Positions 33,404 to 43,802 of a DNA stretch of 64,000 nucleotides are shown in pieces. The position numbers were made by a program, and so were the translations under genes. The DNA is from Trichosphaerium sp. ATCC 40318 (lineage: Eukaryota > Discosea > Flabellinia > Trichosidae), in NCBI GenBank assembly GCA_038496445.1, contig JALMLS010000478.1, positions 62,001-126,000 on the forward strand, in the 5' to 3' direction. The first letter of the stretch is position 1; each line of letters begins with the position of its first letter. The notes under the pieces are model-generated. The model was not told the origin of the DNA and made no database searches. It worked only from the letters and a program-made list of their open reading frames with translations.

Positions 33404-35397
33404 ATGGATTTGGTCTATTTCTGCGCTGTATTCTTAATTGTCACGTTTGTCGCTATGAATAATGGTAATACAGGTACGAGTAGTACAAGCCTTTAAGAAT
33501 AACAATAATTTTGTTTTAGTCATAACTTCAAGTGAACACGTTTGTGGCAATAATCTTAGTTGTTATCTGCGAGAAGAACCTACAGAGCTTATTCTCAATT
33601 CAACAAACTTGTTTTTTGATAACTCTACAATACCTTACGTTAGACAAAGCGTTGACATTTATGGTAAGTTGGTGGTTCTCAGTCAGTTGTAACTAAGTGC
33701 GCTTAGGATTGTATAATGTAAATGTCTCTTGCTACGAAATAGAGCAGTTACGCTCACTTTCTGTAATCAGTATCTCGATGTCGGGATTTACAATTCGAGA
33801 CTGCTTTTTCTCACTAAGCGATTATGCGAATGTTACCATGACGTACTTGGAGCAAGGCAACCCTAAAAGCAATGTTAATACTCACTTTAGAAACATGACA
33901 TTTACTGGGCATCAAGCAGGCTTATATGTTGTTCCTAGTGTGCTCAATACGGCTGTGACTCTAAAAAATGTGGCATTTAGAGATATTTTTTTCGAATCAT
34001 TCCCTGTTCCGGTATTTACTGTTGCTCACATAGAAAGAGCTTATTTGCAAGATTGTGTTTTTTCACAGATATCTCACGCCAACAACGAAACACTCACACA
34101 GGGTACCAAAGACCAATCATGTTTGTCCATAACGCCACATAGGTGCTATTGTTTTTCAGAGCATTACAAGCGTACACAAGCAATTTATTTTGAATCTCAT
34201 TTAACTGATTTAATTAGGTTGTAATCAATTCTTGTTTCTTTGAGGACAATAATATTATTGATGCTCCACTTTTAAACATATTTTCAGATGAAGCAGAAAT
34301 ATCAAACTCTAGTTTTGTGAGAAATAAAGCGAGCACATCACCTGACGGCACATGTAGGGGTAATGTTACATGTAGTTATGAGTATTAACCACAATTTGGA
34401 ATAGAGTATGTGGATGTACAGTATACTAGGTTGCTTGTAGATTCTTGTGTGTTTGAGAATAATACTTGCATGTACGTTCTCTTGTTTGTTCTATTGTGAA
34501 GTATCTTGCCATTTACAATACTCGTTTAGAAGAACAAATTCTTCAGCAATTCTAACTTCTCCTTCTTTTGATGGGTTTGAAAGCAACATTACAATAAGGT
34601 CAAGAATATTCTATTTACTGGTGTGGTGAAGTGCTTATCTTTGTGTAGAAATACAATCTTTGTTAATGCAACTGTGCCACCAATAATCACACCTACAGTT
34701 GAGCCAACTGCGCCACCGGCAACCACAACTACACTACCAAATGAAATTGTGTTATCTAGTACTTTGATAATAGATGGAGACTTGATCCACTCAGGAACAG
34801 CTACAATTACTCCAGGAGGCTTTCTTGAAGTTGAAGGTAACACGTGATTCAGTTTTTGATATTTTATGTTATTGAGTCATCCTTGATCTCATTAAGTGTA
34901 GGATCTATTGTGATACCACCAAACACGATGTTCATCATTGATTTCACTGGTTACAATGATACAATTGTTGATGACACAAGAATAGAAGTAATGAGAAGTA
35001 ACAATGGCACAATAACCGGTAATGTTACGTTTGTTCCACCTCCACAAGAGACGTGTTTAAGTGCATCACTTGATAGAACTCTTTCATCGTATGTCTATGT
35101 CTACTTTTGAGTCATCTAAATGACCCTGATTTTGATTTTAGGATATTTGTAATTGTATCAAGACCTGACACTTGTGGCAACAAACCAGAAACAGTGAACG
35201 TTGGTATGGTGCTTGGTATTACTTTTGGTGTTCTTGCATTGGTATGTTGTTATCTTGATTTTAGCATGTTCCTTTTGACTTGGTGATAGGTGGTCATTGG
35301 TCTTATTGCCATCTTCTTTATTACAAAGTTGAGACATGCAATTGTACCATACTCATTACGTAAAATCTCACTAAAAGTTACTTCTACTGAAAGTTAA
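33404..35397 (+). CDS. Beta-helix-like type I membrane glycoprotein, family copy 3 (Cys module deleted)
   Basis: The family signal peptide, ELILNSTNLFF, MSGFTIRDC, FRNMTFTGH, VTLKNVAFRD, AYLQDCVFS and VVINSCFFEDNN all read through. After the ESNITIR exon, the next exon runs NTIFVNAT straight into VPPIITPTVEP. The Cys module (NNFTCKC..FFEECN) and its flanking introns, present in copies 1, 2 and 4, are missing, and the junction is in frame. Stalk, beta-rich region, membrane helix and tail (KLRHAIVPYSLRKISLKV) follow; TAA at 35395-35397. The exon beginning VVINSCFF runs into TAA after CSYEY unless an intron is spliced, as in copies 1, 5 and 6. Confidence 0.65.
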
Positions 35398-35960
35398 TTG
35401 TAATAAACAATCGATTTAAGGCTCTTTGTTCAATGTAAAGTTCCATTTTATAGTTCAGTTGTAAAGTAAATAAATACAGCATTTGTTCGCAAACCATCTC
35501 GATAATCAGGGCCAGCATTAACACAAACTAGTGTTATTTCAGGTCAACTCCTTTAATGAGAACATCTTGTGGCTACAAAATTACTGCCTGTTCCTCCGGG
35601 TACTATCTAGCATGGCAAATATTAGCTGTTTAACATTGCACAGCTTTTGTGGTTTGTCTACGAGGCAAAAAAAATTCGGTGTTTGATAAGCTGCAAGCAT
35701 AATCGTTTCAATAATAACGGAGTTACTTCAATAAGCCTGTTATATTCGGCTTTGAGTTTGAAATCATGCGCTACTTTCGTAGCCTTATCCTTGCTATTGG
35801 TCATATTAAAGATAACCATTGTGCTCATCATCAGAGTTAGATTAAGACTGACACTGCAAGCAAGGACATTCAGAGAAAGGATTGTAACCGAAAAGCAAAA
35901 CCGTTTATCCAAAACAGACTCAAATCAAAGGAATTTACGACTGTTACTAATTGGCACGTT
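35398..35960. other. Conserved spacer behind copy 3
   Basis: Homologous to 18932-19519 (reversed), 45514-46070 and 52764-53279. Open frames here are not conserved between the copies. Confidence 0.55.
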
Positions 35961-36063
35961 ATGTCACTTGAGCACGACACTTTGATATAAGTTATATTGA
36001 ACCAAAATACTTTAAAATCGCTTCGATTGTCAATAAACATACGAATACAGTGGCACAAGCAAT
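35961..36063 (+). pseudogene. Truncated F-box-like gene
   Basis: Starts ATGTCACTTGAGCACGAC like the intact copies, then has a stop early (TTGATATAAG) and is cut at about 36063, where the upstream block of the next glycoprotein copy begins. Only about 100 bp remain. Confidence 0.75.
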
Positions 36064-36740
36064 CGAAGCTGGAAGTACAATGTAAGTACCTAACCAAGGA
36101 GACCTAACATCTCTCAAGGTATTGGAAGTCCTTGGCAACACTCAAATTATAATAGAAGCTTACCATAGAACTTTGTATCGCGTTTATCTACAATGTTGTC
36201 GACAAAAGAAGTAAATTATAGTATTTATACCGGTGAGTCCATTGTTCAGTCGTGTTACAATTATTGGAAATATAAATGGTACTCATTGTTGTCATTCAGC
36301 TGAAAATTCCAATGACGTCACATGGAAAAATGTTGGGTTTTTTTGACATCCAACGAAATAAAAATCAACACGATTGTCCCTTTTATTTTGCACAGTATCT
36401 AAAGAATTTTATTGGAGTTTTATCAACACTGATATTTGATAATAAAACGTGAACTCTTATTTTTCTCCACAAATTTTGTGGAGATATACTTGTGCTACTG
36501 CTCAATTAGATAGTTTTTAGAAGAATACATAGCACACAAGTACTGCAAAACTTCACTTCGCTTTTTAAAGGATTTACGAGGACCGTTGGATCTAATGTTT
36601 ATATATTATGCACCACGCCATTGTGCTTGTATACCCTGTTTTAACTTTGTTTGCTTTTGACAATATCGAGAACAAACAAAACGCTCAAAGTTACAATCAT
36701 GCCCCCCATCAGTGGTGTTGTCGTCATTGTTGAAACAAAC
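36064..36740. other. Conserved upstream block of copy 4
   Basis: A second direct copy of 32395-33270, with GACATCCAAC and AGTACTGCAAAACTT stretches. It shows that copies 3 and 4 arose by tandem duplication. No gene. Confidence 0.55.
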
Positions 36741-36867
36741 AATGAGAACAGATCACACTTGATTATTTTTTAGAAACTGTTTTCCTCAAACCATCACGTG
36801 CGTTGATTTCAAAAACTATGAATATCTTATCGTTCTAGTTACGAGGAGTAGCTATTTACTTTAGAAA
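36741..36867 (+). promoter_or_regulatory. Conserved proximal promoter block, copy 4
   Basis: GAGAACAGATCACACTT at about 36744 and CACGTG at 36795-36800, 68 bp before the start codon. Confidence 0.55.
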
Positions 36868-37092
36868 ATGGATTTGGTCTATTTCTGCGCTGTATTCGTA
36901 ATTGTCACGTTTGTCGCTATGGATCATGGTAAAACAGGTACGAGTAGTACAAGCCCTTTATGATTAACAATAATTTTTGTTTTAGTGATAACTTCAAGTG
37001 AACATGTTTGTGGCAATGATCTTAGTTGTTATCTGCGAGAAGAACCTACAGAGCTTATTCTCAATTCAACAAACTTGGTTTTGTTGAGTAAC

Positions 37093-37341
37093 TAGAGATG
37101 GTATGGGAAACTGAAACAGTGAAAATTACGAAATTTTATAACTTCTATGTTTCAAACACAACTTACATAATATCAGGTATTTGAATTTTTTATGTTGCTC
37201 TACAAGGAGCGTAGAGTACGAAAATTGGCTTAGAATTTTGCTAAAAACTGTTGTAAATTGGAAATGTAAATTCTGAAATATTTCACTTTTGGCTCTTTTT
37301 TCAAAAAGTGTTAACAATTTCAGTTTTCCATACCATCTCTA
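37093..37341. mobile_element. MITE with TA target-site duplication
   Basis: A 249-bp insertion in exon 2 of copy 4. The ends are inverted repeats of about 24 bp with one mismatch (TAGAGATGGTATGG then AAACTGAAA, including the TA) and TA at both borders. It has no coding capacity. A TA target and short inverted repeats fit a non-autonomous Tc1/mariner-type element. Confidence 0.8.
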
Positions 37342-37786
37342 CTATACTGGGCTTGGAGTTACAAAAAGCGTTGACATTTATGGTAAGTTGGTTCTCAGTC
37401 AGTTGTAACTAAGTGCGTTTAGGATTGTATAATGTGAATGTCTCTTGCTACGAAGTCCAGTGGTTAATCTCATCTTTGTATGATAAAATCAGTATTTCGA
37501 TGTCGGGATTTACAATTCGAGATTGCTCTATCGCACTACGCGAATATGAGAATGTTACCATTACGTACTTGGAGCAAGGCAACCCTAAAATCAATGGTAA
37601 TACTCACTTTAGAAACATGACATTTACTGGACGTGATACGGGCTTATATGTTATTAATAATGCGATCAATACTGCTGTGACTCTAAAAAATGTGGCATTT
37701 AGAGATATTTTTCTCGAATCATTTCTTGATGCGGTATTTTTTGTTTCTTCTGCAAAAACAGCTTTTTTGCAAGATTGTGTTTTGTC

Positions 37787-37879
37787 TGTAACAGGTAAAG
37801 ATGTCACTCCGAACACAATATTTATTATCTAGGCCTTTTACATAGGTTGACTTTTACGTGGAGTAATTTCCCTCTTACA
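37787..37879 (-). repeat. 3' LTR
   Basis: 93 bp, starting TGTAACAGG and ending CTTACA on the plus strand. It is the same as 43803-43895. This is very short for an LTR. Confidence 0.88.
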
Positions 37880-37890
37880 TAGCTCCCCTA
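37880..37890 (-). other. Polypurine tract candidate
   Basis: The minus strand reads TAGGGGAGCTA directly before the 3' LTR; AGGGGAG is the expected primer for plus-strand synthesis. Confidence 0.5.
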
Positions 37891-37977
37891 TATCTGAAGT
37901 GTGCGTCCTCGTACACGCGACTGGAGCATAGGAAACCTTTGAAACCTGGTAACCGTAAAACGGAGGATGATTCATGC

Positions 37978-40900
37978 TCAGTCCTTCAGCTGCCTTTCTC
38001 TTTCAAACACTTCTTCTTCATTCTCTATTATCGCCTCTATCCAGGCTTTTAACTCTCTTACATCTTTACATCTCTTCACTTGAGCGACCAACCTGGATTG
38101 TGTGCTATTACTGCGCATATATGGACTACCCTTTCCCACTATGCTCAATAATGCTTTCACGCTATCTTTCATTGGTATAATCAGAATTTTATCTTTGATC
38201 GTTCCCAAGACTTTTAATAAAATTTCTATTCTGTGCTCATACCCCTTCGTTGTTTTATCTTTAACCATATCAGCCTTTTTAGTATTCTCTCTTATCTCTC
38301 TAATTCTTTTCGCTATTACTTTGGTTGTCGTCATCGCATCACCAGCTGTGGTTAACTCAGCCTCTGCTTTGATGTTAGGCAGGTATGTTTTACTTCTGTC
38401 TGGGTCATGGAACTCTTCTTCACGCCCTTCGAACTTCCTCATCTGTTCATCTTGCGTCAGTGCCCCTTCCGGCCGCAAGAACGAATCAATAAAAGGTTTC
38501 AATCGGCGGAAGTTAATTACTCTACTCATTCGGCTTTGAGGAGGTAAGTTGATAAGTGCTGTATTTGGAGACATCAGCTCTAATATCTCATACGGTCCCC
38601 TCCATCTCTTAGCCAACTTTTTCTTTTCACCCGTCTTCACTTGAGGTACGAAGATGTACACTAGCTGACCTGCTTGAAAGTTCACAAATCTTGTTCTTTC
38701 ATTGTAGTACTTCGCTTGCGTCTTCTTGGCCTTTAGTATATTTTCTCTCGCTATCTGGTATGCGAACCGTATTCTATGAGCAAGGGAATCCACCCAATTA
38801 CCCATATTGTACGTGTCTGGTACTTCAACCGTCTCTTCTTTAGTGAGGTCAATTGGTAGTCTTGGTTCTCTACCAAACATCAACGCGTAGGGAGCGTATC
38901 CTGTGACATGATGTACTGCTGTTCTGTAAGCATACAATGCGTAAGGTATCCAATAATCCCAGTTGTTCTGATCTTCGTTCACGAATGCTCTGATAATTTC
39001 TATCAACGTGTGATTAAATCTCTCCACTTGACCATCTGTCTGTGGGTGAAATGCCGCTGTTCTGCTACCTTCAATGCGTAATATTTTGTACACTTCTTTC
39101 ATCAACGCGCCTGTGAAGTCACCACCTTGATCTGTTAAGACACGGTTGGGTATACCGTATCTAAAACAAAACTCTTTAACAAAAACAGGAGCTATATCAA
39201 CCGCCTTATGCCGTGGCAGAGCATACGCATCAACCCATTTAGTAAAGTGGTCAGTGATCACTAGAAGGTACTTATTACCATTTCTCGTATCTGGCAGCGG
39301 TCCTACAATATCCATTGCCACCAGTTGCATCGGTTGTAATACTGGGAATTCAACCATGAATCCTGGTTTTGGTAACCTCGGTGACTTAGCTCTTTGACAC
39401 ATCCTACACGATTTGCACCATTCTCTAGTATCTGAGTACATGCCAGCCCAATAGAAGCGTTCACTGACCTTACCATAGGTCTTAATAAACCCTAGATGTC
39501 CTGCAAAAGGCAGGTCGTGGCATTGGCGAAGCACAAATGGTTGTAACGTTTTTGGTACTACAATCTGCATCTTGTTGCTCTCTCCAAATGAACGATTGGT
39601 ACGATTCACGTGATATAAGATACCTGACGTCTCATCGTACTTCAACCGTCTTGCAAATGTTATAAACACGCTTCTTCTAAAGCCTCTTTGCCTCGTCACA
39701 TATGACGGAACTTTTCCTTGTGTCAAAAACTGTATATAGGCCTTAAGTTCAGGGTCTTTCTCCTGACACTCTGCCCAGTTAATGGCTCCGTATTCTGGTG
39801 TGTTTTCTAAGACATTCACTTCCTCACGTCTCTCGGTGTTACCAAATTTTGTAAACGTATCATCACCTGTCCATAAAGACGTTTCAACTGCGTTAATATT
39901 GCATAATGCCTCATTATTATAAGTATCATTTGCTAACGCATTGAGTTTATCTGACGCCCATGGTGGTCTTGTCAATGCATCAGCATCCGTATGTGTTGCT
40001 CCTTTCTTATACACTAACACAAAGTCCATTTGTTGAACCTCCAACAACCATCTAGCTAACATTGGTTTTGGGTCTGCCAGATTCTGTAAATATTGTAATG
40101 GCTTATGATCCGTATATACAACCAATTTGAACTTTGCAAATGAGAGATATCCTTTAAACTCTCGTAACGCGAGCACGATTCCTAGCATCTCTCGTTCTAT
40201 TGTTGAATATTTTCGTTGGGGAGCTGTGAACGTCTTACTGAAGTATGCTACCACGTGTTGTTTCTTCTTGTGTCTCTGCACTAACGTTCCTCCTGCAGCC
40301 ACTTGGGATGCATCTACGTGTATTTCGAAAGGTTTGGTAAAGTCGGGATGCCTGAGAATAGGAGGTGAAGACAGCATGTCCTTTATCTTTTCAAACGCCA
40401 GCTGTTGTTCTTTACCCCATCTCCATCTAACACCCGTTCGCCTCAAACTGTTGAGCGGTTCTACTACGTGAGCATATTTGGGCACAAACTTTCTATAGTA
40501 ACCTGTTAATCCTAAACATCGTTCTATCTCTTCGACCGTCCTCGGTGGATCAGCTTTCTGAATAGCATCTGTGATACGTGGATTTGTTGCAACTCCTTCT
40601 GCACTCACAACATGACCCAAAAACTCAACCTTATCTTTAAATAGAACTGATTTCTTCGCTTTCAGTTTCATGTTATGCTCTCGTAGCCTCTCAAACAATA
40701 ACTTTAGGTGCACCAGATGATCTTCAAAGGTACTGCTAAACACTATTATGTCATCGACATAACACAAGCACGTCTGCCATAGCAAGCCGGATAACATTAG
40801 GTTCATGTGCCTTTGGAATGTAGCTTGCGCGTTCTTCAAACCAAAGGGCATACCAACACATTCGAAGAGACCCCATTCAGTCGCAAAGGCTGTCTTTTCG

Positions 40901-42690
40901 GCGTCATCTTCGTGCATTCTAATTTGCCAGTACCCGGAGATAGCATCAAATGTACTGAAGTATTTTGCTTTTGCTAACGCTTGCATCATGTCATTGACAC
41001 GCGGCAATGGGTGTACGTCTTTCTTGGTCACCTTATTTAGGCGCCTGAAATCAATACAAAACCTCCACTCCCCACTGCGTTTCTTTACCAGTACCACTGG
41101 TGATGACCATTCTGACTTTGAGTATTTAATCATGTTATTCTTTAACATTTTCTCGATTTCAGCCTTCGCAATTTCTCTCTGTTTTGGTCTCATTGGTCTG
41201 TAAGGAGTACTAATCGGTCTCGTACCCTGAGGTACAGGTATACGGTGTTTAATGCCTTTCACAGCACCTGGCTCTCGCAATGAATCTACAAAGATATCAT
41301 CGTTCTGAGCCATGAACTTATACGCTTTCAACTTCTGTTCTTCTGTGAGGCGACATCCATTAAGTTTAAATCTCTTTTGTGCAGCGTATACATCCTCCAT
41401 GGTTACCTTCGCGCACAAGTCTACTATATCTTGTTTATGCTTTCGGTAATCAAAGTTAAGAGAACACACTTCGTCTCCTTCTTCAAGTGCTCGGAAGCTA
41501 GCTATGTTATAGTTCGCTGGTATCCTTCTCATCACATTGTGAGGGTTCATGACTCGTACTCTTACTAAAGACCTACGTGCCTTACACACCGATCTACTCA
41601 ATTGTATACCCACGTCGTTCAACAGGTTAGCATGACCGCCCTGGTTCTCCAACTGCAGAGGTTCTATCAACCCTTCTTTGTTGTTCACCGGTGTTGACAG
41701 TTTTGCTAGGAACGAACATTCTGTGTATGGCGGTAATTTGATTGCGTTCGTAGTAATCACATTTGCGTACTGCGTCTTTCTATCATTTTCTTGGGTACAT
41801 GTAATGGGTACTTCTTCTCCTTTATGGTTTATCATCATCAACCTTCCGTAATCAATACACATGTTCCACTTTTTCAACATTGTAGTTCCAAGTAATAACT
41901 TATATTTGAACTCTTTAATCACGTGACACCACACCGGTATCTGCGTCTTACCGATTGTGATTTGCATTTTAATCAAACCCAAAGCTTTAATTTGCTTGTT
42001 ATCCGCTGTGTATATTGGCCTTGTAGCATCAGGTATGATATTCTTTTGCAACTTCAACCGTTCTACCAGACGCGAATCAACAATGCACATTGAAGCTCCA
42101 GAATCTAACAACGCATTGACTTTTAGGTCGTTAACACGCACGCGCGCCTTGGTGACAGTATAATGGAACGCCTCACTTTTCTCACCCTCATTATCACACA
42201 CATTCAACAATCTTGCCGTAGCAGACAAATGACACGAGTTATCAAACAACACATTGTAACTCCAAAAACTTTTATTGTCACGATCTCTACGGTACGAATC
42301 TTCATCGCGATCTCTTCTTCGCAGCTCTCTCTCTCTTCTGTAACCGTCTCTGTCACGGTCGTCTTCACGTTCACGTCGGTATCGATCTTCGCTTGGGTAA
42401 TCGTCATCCATCGCGTTAACTCTTCTTGCTGAGGGACAATCATAACTCATATGGCCATACCCATTGCAGTTAAAGCACTTCGGTCCATCATCCAAGCGTT
42501 TCCTTGGTGGCGAAGAGCGTCTCTGAGCGGTGATGGTCATATATCTGTTGCCTTCCAGAGTATCCTTGACGTTGTCCATATCCACTGGATCCATAATTGC
42601 GGCGGTTGTTCGTCGATCTGTATCTCTGCTGTTGACGTCCTTGATACCCTCGTTGCGATCTCCACTTAGCTTGGCGTACTCCTCTGTCAT
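37978..42690 (-). CDS. pol: Gypsy Pol (zinc knuckle, protease, RT, RNase H, integrase)
   Basis: 1570 codons, uninterrupted. Residues 72-85 are a CCHC zinc knuckle (CFNCNGYGHMSYDC). Protease has DSGAS near residue 195. Reverse transcriptase spans about 480-710 with YVDD near 644. RNase H is at about 780-900 (IHVDASQVAAGG, TDHKPLQYL). Integrase has an H..H..C..C zinc region (about 1065-1115), the D-D-E core (MDIVGPLPD near 1125, LTDQGGDF near 1185, QVERFN near 1220) and a GPY/F motif (WRGPYEILEL near 1363). No chromodomain is recognised after it. The C-terminal 150 residues are charged and unrecognised. It is expressed most likely as a Gag-Pol fusion by +1 frameshifting, since its frame is +1 relative to gag over a 203-nt overlap. 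Confidence 0.92.
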   Translation of the reverse strand: MTEEYAKLSGDRNEGIKDVNSRDTDRRTTAAIMDPVDMDNVKDTLEGNRYMTITAQRRSSPPRKRLDDGPKCFNCNGYGHMSYDCPSARRVNAMDDDYPSEDRYRREREDDRDRDGYRRERELRRRDRDEDSYRRDRDNKSFWSYNVLFDNSCHLSATARLLNVCDNEGEKSEAFHYTVTKARVRVNDLKVNALLDSGASMCIVDSRLVERLKLQKNIIPDATRPIYTADNKQIKALGLIKMQITIGKTQIPVWCHVIKEFKYKLLLGTTMLKKWNMCIDYGRLMMINHKGEEVPITCTQENDRKTQYANVITTNAIKLPPYTECSFLAKLSTPVNNKEGLIEPLQLENQGGHANLLNDVGIQLSRSVCKARRSLVRVRVMNPHNVMRRIPANYNIASFRALEEGDEVCSLNFDYRKHKQDIVDLCAKVTMEDVYAAQKRFKLNGCRLTEEQKLKAYKFMAQNDDIFVDSLREPGAVKGIKHRIPVPQGTRPISTPYRPMRPKQREIAKAEIEKMLKNNMIKYSKSEWSSPVVLVKKRSGEWRFCIDFRRLNKVTKKDVHPLPRVNDMMQALAKAKYFSTFDAISGYWQIRMHEDDAEKTAFATEWGLFECVGMPFGLKNAQATFQRHMNLMLSGLLWQTCLCYVDDIIVFSSTFEDHLVHLKLLFERLREHNMKLKAKKSVLFKDKVEFLGHVVSAEGVATNPRITDAIQKADPPRTVEEIERCLGLTGYYRKFVPKYAHVVEPLNSLRRTGVRWRWGKEQQLAFEKIKDMLSSPPILRHPDFTKPFEIHVDASQVAAGGTLVQRHKKKQHVVAYFSKTFTAPQRKYSTIEREMLGIVLALREFKGYLSFAKFKLVVYTDHKPLQYLQNLADPKPMLARWLLEVQQMDFVLVYKKGATHTDADALTRPPWASDKLNALANDTYNNEALCNINAVETSLWTGDDTFTKFGNTERREEVNVLENTPEYGAINWAECQEKDPELKAYIQFLTQGKVPSYVTRQRGFRRSVFITFARRLKYDETSGILYHVNRTNRSFGESNKMQIVVPKTLQPFVLRQCHDLPFAGHLGFIKTYGKVSERFYWAGMYSDTREWCKSCRMCQRAKSPRLPKPGFMVEFPVLQPMQLVAMDIVGPLPDTRNGNKYLLVITDHFTKWVDAYALPRHKAVDIAPVFVKEFCFRYGIPNRVLTDQGGDFTGALMKEVYKILRIEGSRTAAFHPQTDGQVERFNHTLIEIIRAFVNEDQNNWDYWIPYALYAYRTAVHHVTGYAPYALMFGREPRLPIDLTKEETVEVPDTYNMGNWVDSLAHRIRFAYQIARENILKAKKTQAKYYNERTRFVNFQAGQLVYIFVPQVKTGEKKKLAKRWRGPYEILELMSPNTALINLPPQSRMSRVINFRRLKPFIDSFLRPEGALTQDEQMRKFEGREEEFHDPDRSKTYLPNIKAEAELTTAGDAMTTTKVIAKRIREIRENTKKADMVKDKTTKGYEHRIEILLKVLGTIKDKILIIPMKDSVKALLSIVGKGSPYMRSNSTQSRLVAQVKRCKDVRELKAWIEAIIENEEEVFERERQLKD

Positions 42691-43783
42691 ACTCGTCTAC
42701 ACATTGTCGCTTAGAGTCGTCATCTCTTCGCGAATCTGCTTTTCTTTTCGTCGCCAACGAATTTAGCGCATCTTTGCGTCTAGCTGCCTCTACCGCTTCC
42801 TGTACACGTCTGTCTTCCTCTTTTTGCTTCTTAGCGTCCTTATCTGCGACCTCTTGACTAAGCTCCTGCCACGACGCCGTTTTGTAGATCGTTTGTGCTC
42901 CTGACGTGTTGATCTCTCCTTTTAACGTCTTCATCACAAATTGGCGCGTCTCTGCCTTTAAACCTTTCAAAAACGCTGCCGCACGCGTACGTTCGTCGAC
43001 CAGAGCTGTATCCGCCAATCGCATGCAGTATTCATAATATGCCGTCAAACTTTGCGTCTTTTTCTGTTGTACCGACTGTAACAACTCCAACGCTCGTACG
43101 GACTGTACAGCCATCTGAAATCCCTGGATTAACGCTCTAATAGCTTTTGCGTAATCTCTGTTGAACTTTCTCGCCTTCAACAATCTCGCTGCACGTCCTT
43201 CACACCTTTGTCGTAACACATATACACATGCTTCTTCATTGCACTTGAACACCGAGCAATATTCTTGGATCTTTGACAAGAACACTTCTAACTCTACGGC
43301 TTTGCTTGAAAACATCGGTATGTGGTTGAAACGCTTGCACTCCGTTTGTTTACGCTTGTTACCGCGCCATTTAACCCTCTTCGGTTTGTCCTCATCATCG
43401 TACACAAGATGTGGCATAAAGGCTAATACCGTCGCTCTCTCTGCTTCTGTGATCTCCGTAAGATGTTCCAAAACGCTTCGACTCCTGACCATTGCTTTTG
43501 TGCGTTCCTTTGATTTATCTTCCGACTCTGAACTTGAACTTGAAGAACTAGCTGTACTTGTGGAACTATCACTGCTAGAACTGACTTCCTTCGAATCACC
43601 TTTCGATCTCCCTTTTCTTTTTGGCTTTGTGTCTTTTTCTTCCTCATCAGCCTTCTCCTCCTTTCTTTTTCCTCTCGGTATACTCTCCTCCTCCTCTTCT
43701 TCAACACTTTCGACGTACTCTTTATCCAAAGTCTTCTTTGGCTTCCGTCTCTTAGTAGTAAGCTTCGTTTGTGTTTTAGACAT
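42488..43783 (-). CDS. gag: Gypsy Gag
   Basis: 431 codons, beginning 20 bp from the 5' LTR. The N-terminus is very charged (Lys-rich, then EEEEE and Ser-rich tracts). The middle (about residues 155-300) has the helical retrotransposon-gag capsid character (FLSKIQEYCSVF, QSLTAYYEYCMRLADTA, AAAFLKGLKAETRQFVMK). The C-terminus is Arg/Gln/Gly-rich (RGYQGRQQQRYRST), which suggests RNA binding. There is no zinc knuckle in this frame; it is encoded just past the gag stop in the pol frame. Confidence 0.88.
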   Translation of the reverse strand: MSKTQTKLTTKRRKPKKTLDKEYVESVEEEEEESIPRGKRKEEKADEEEKDTKPKRKGRSKGDSKEVSSSSDSSTSTASSSSSSSESEDKSKERTKAMVRSRSVLEHLTEITEAERATVLAFMPHLVYDDEDKPKRVKWRGNKRKQTECKRFNHIPMFSSKAVELEVFLSKIQEYCSVFKCNEEACVYVLRQRCEGRAARLLKARKFNRDYAKAIRALIQGFQMAVQSVRALELLQSVQQKKTQSLTAYYEYCMRLADTALVDERTRAAAFLKGLKAETRQFVMKTLKGEINTSGAQTIYKTASWQELSQEVADKDAKKQKEEDRRVQEAVEAARRKDALNSLATKRKADSRRDDDSKRQCVDEYDRGVRQAKWRSQRGYQGRQQQRYRSTNNRRNYGSSGYGQRQGYSGRQQIYDHHRSETLFATKETLG

Positions 43784-43784
43784 C

Positions 43785-43800
43785 TCTGCTCGAGTCGCCA
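43785..43800 (-). other. Primer-binding site
   Basis: The minus strand reads TGGCGACTCGAGCAGA two bases after the 5' LTR. TGG at the start pairs with the CCA end of a tRNA. The tRNA species cannot be named from the sequence alone. Confidence 0.7.
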
Positions 43801-43802
43801 GA

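Larger units (their letters stand above)
30885..36063. repeat. Right arm of large inverted segmental duplication
   Basis: It has the same gene order as 18830-23945 but on the other strand. The left break is at about 30885, inside granulin; the right break is at about 36063, inside the F-box gene, where it joins the upstream block of copy 4. Confidence 0.8.

Noticed and set aside
34589-34843. Minus-strand Gly/Val-rich frame over the stalk exon
   Set aside because: It is the complement of the Pro/Thr stalk repeats, not a gene.
38100-38600. Chromodomain at the end of the gypsy integrase
   Set aside because: After the GPY/F motif only charged sequence follows; no aromatic-cage pattern is seen.
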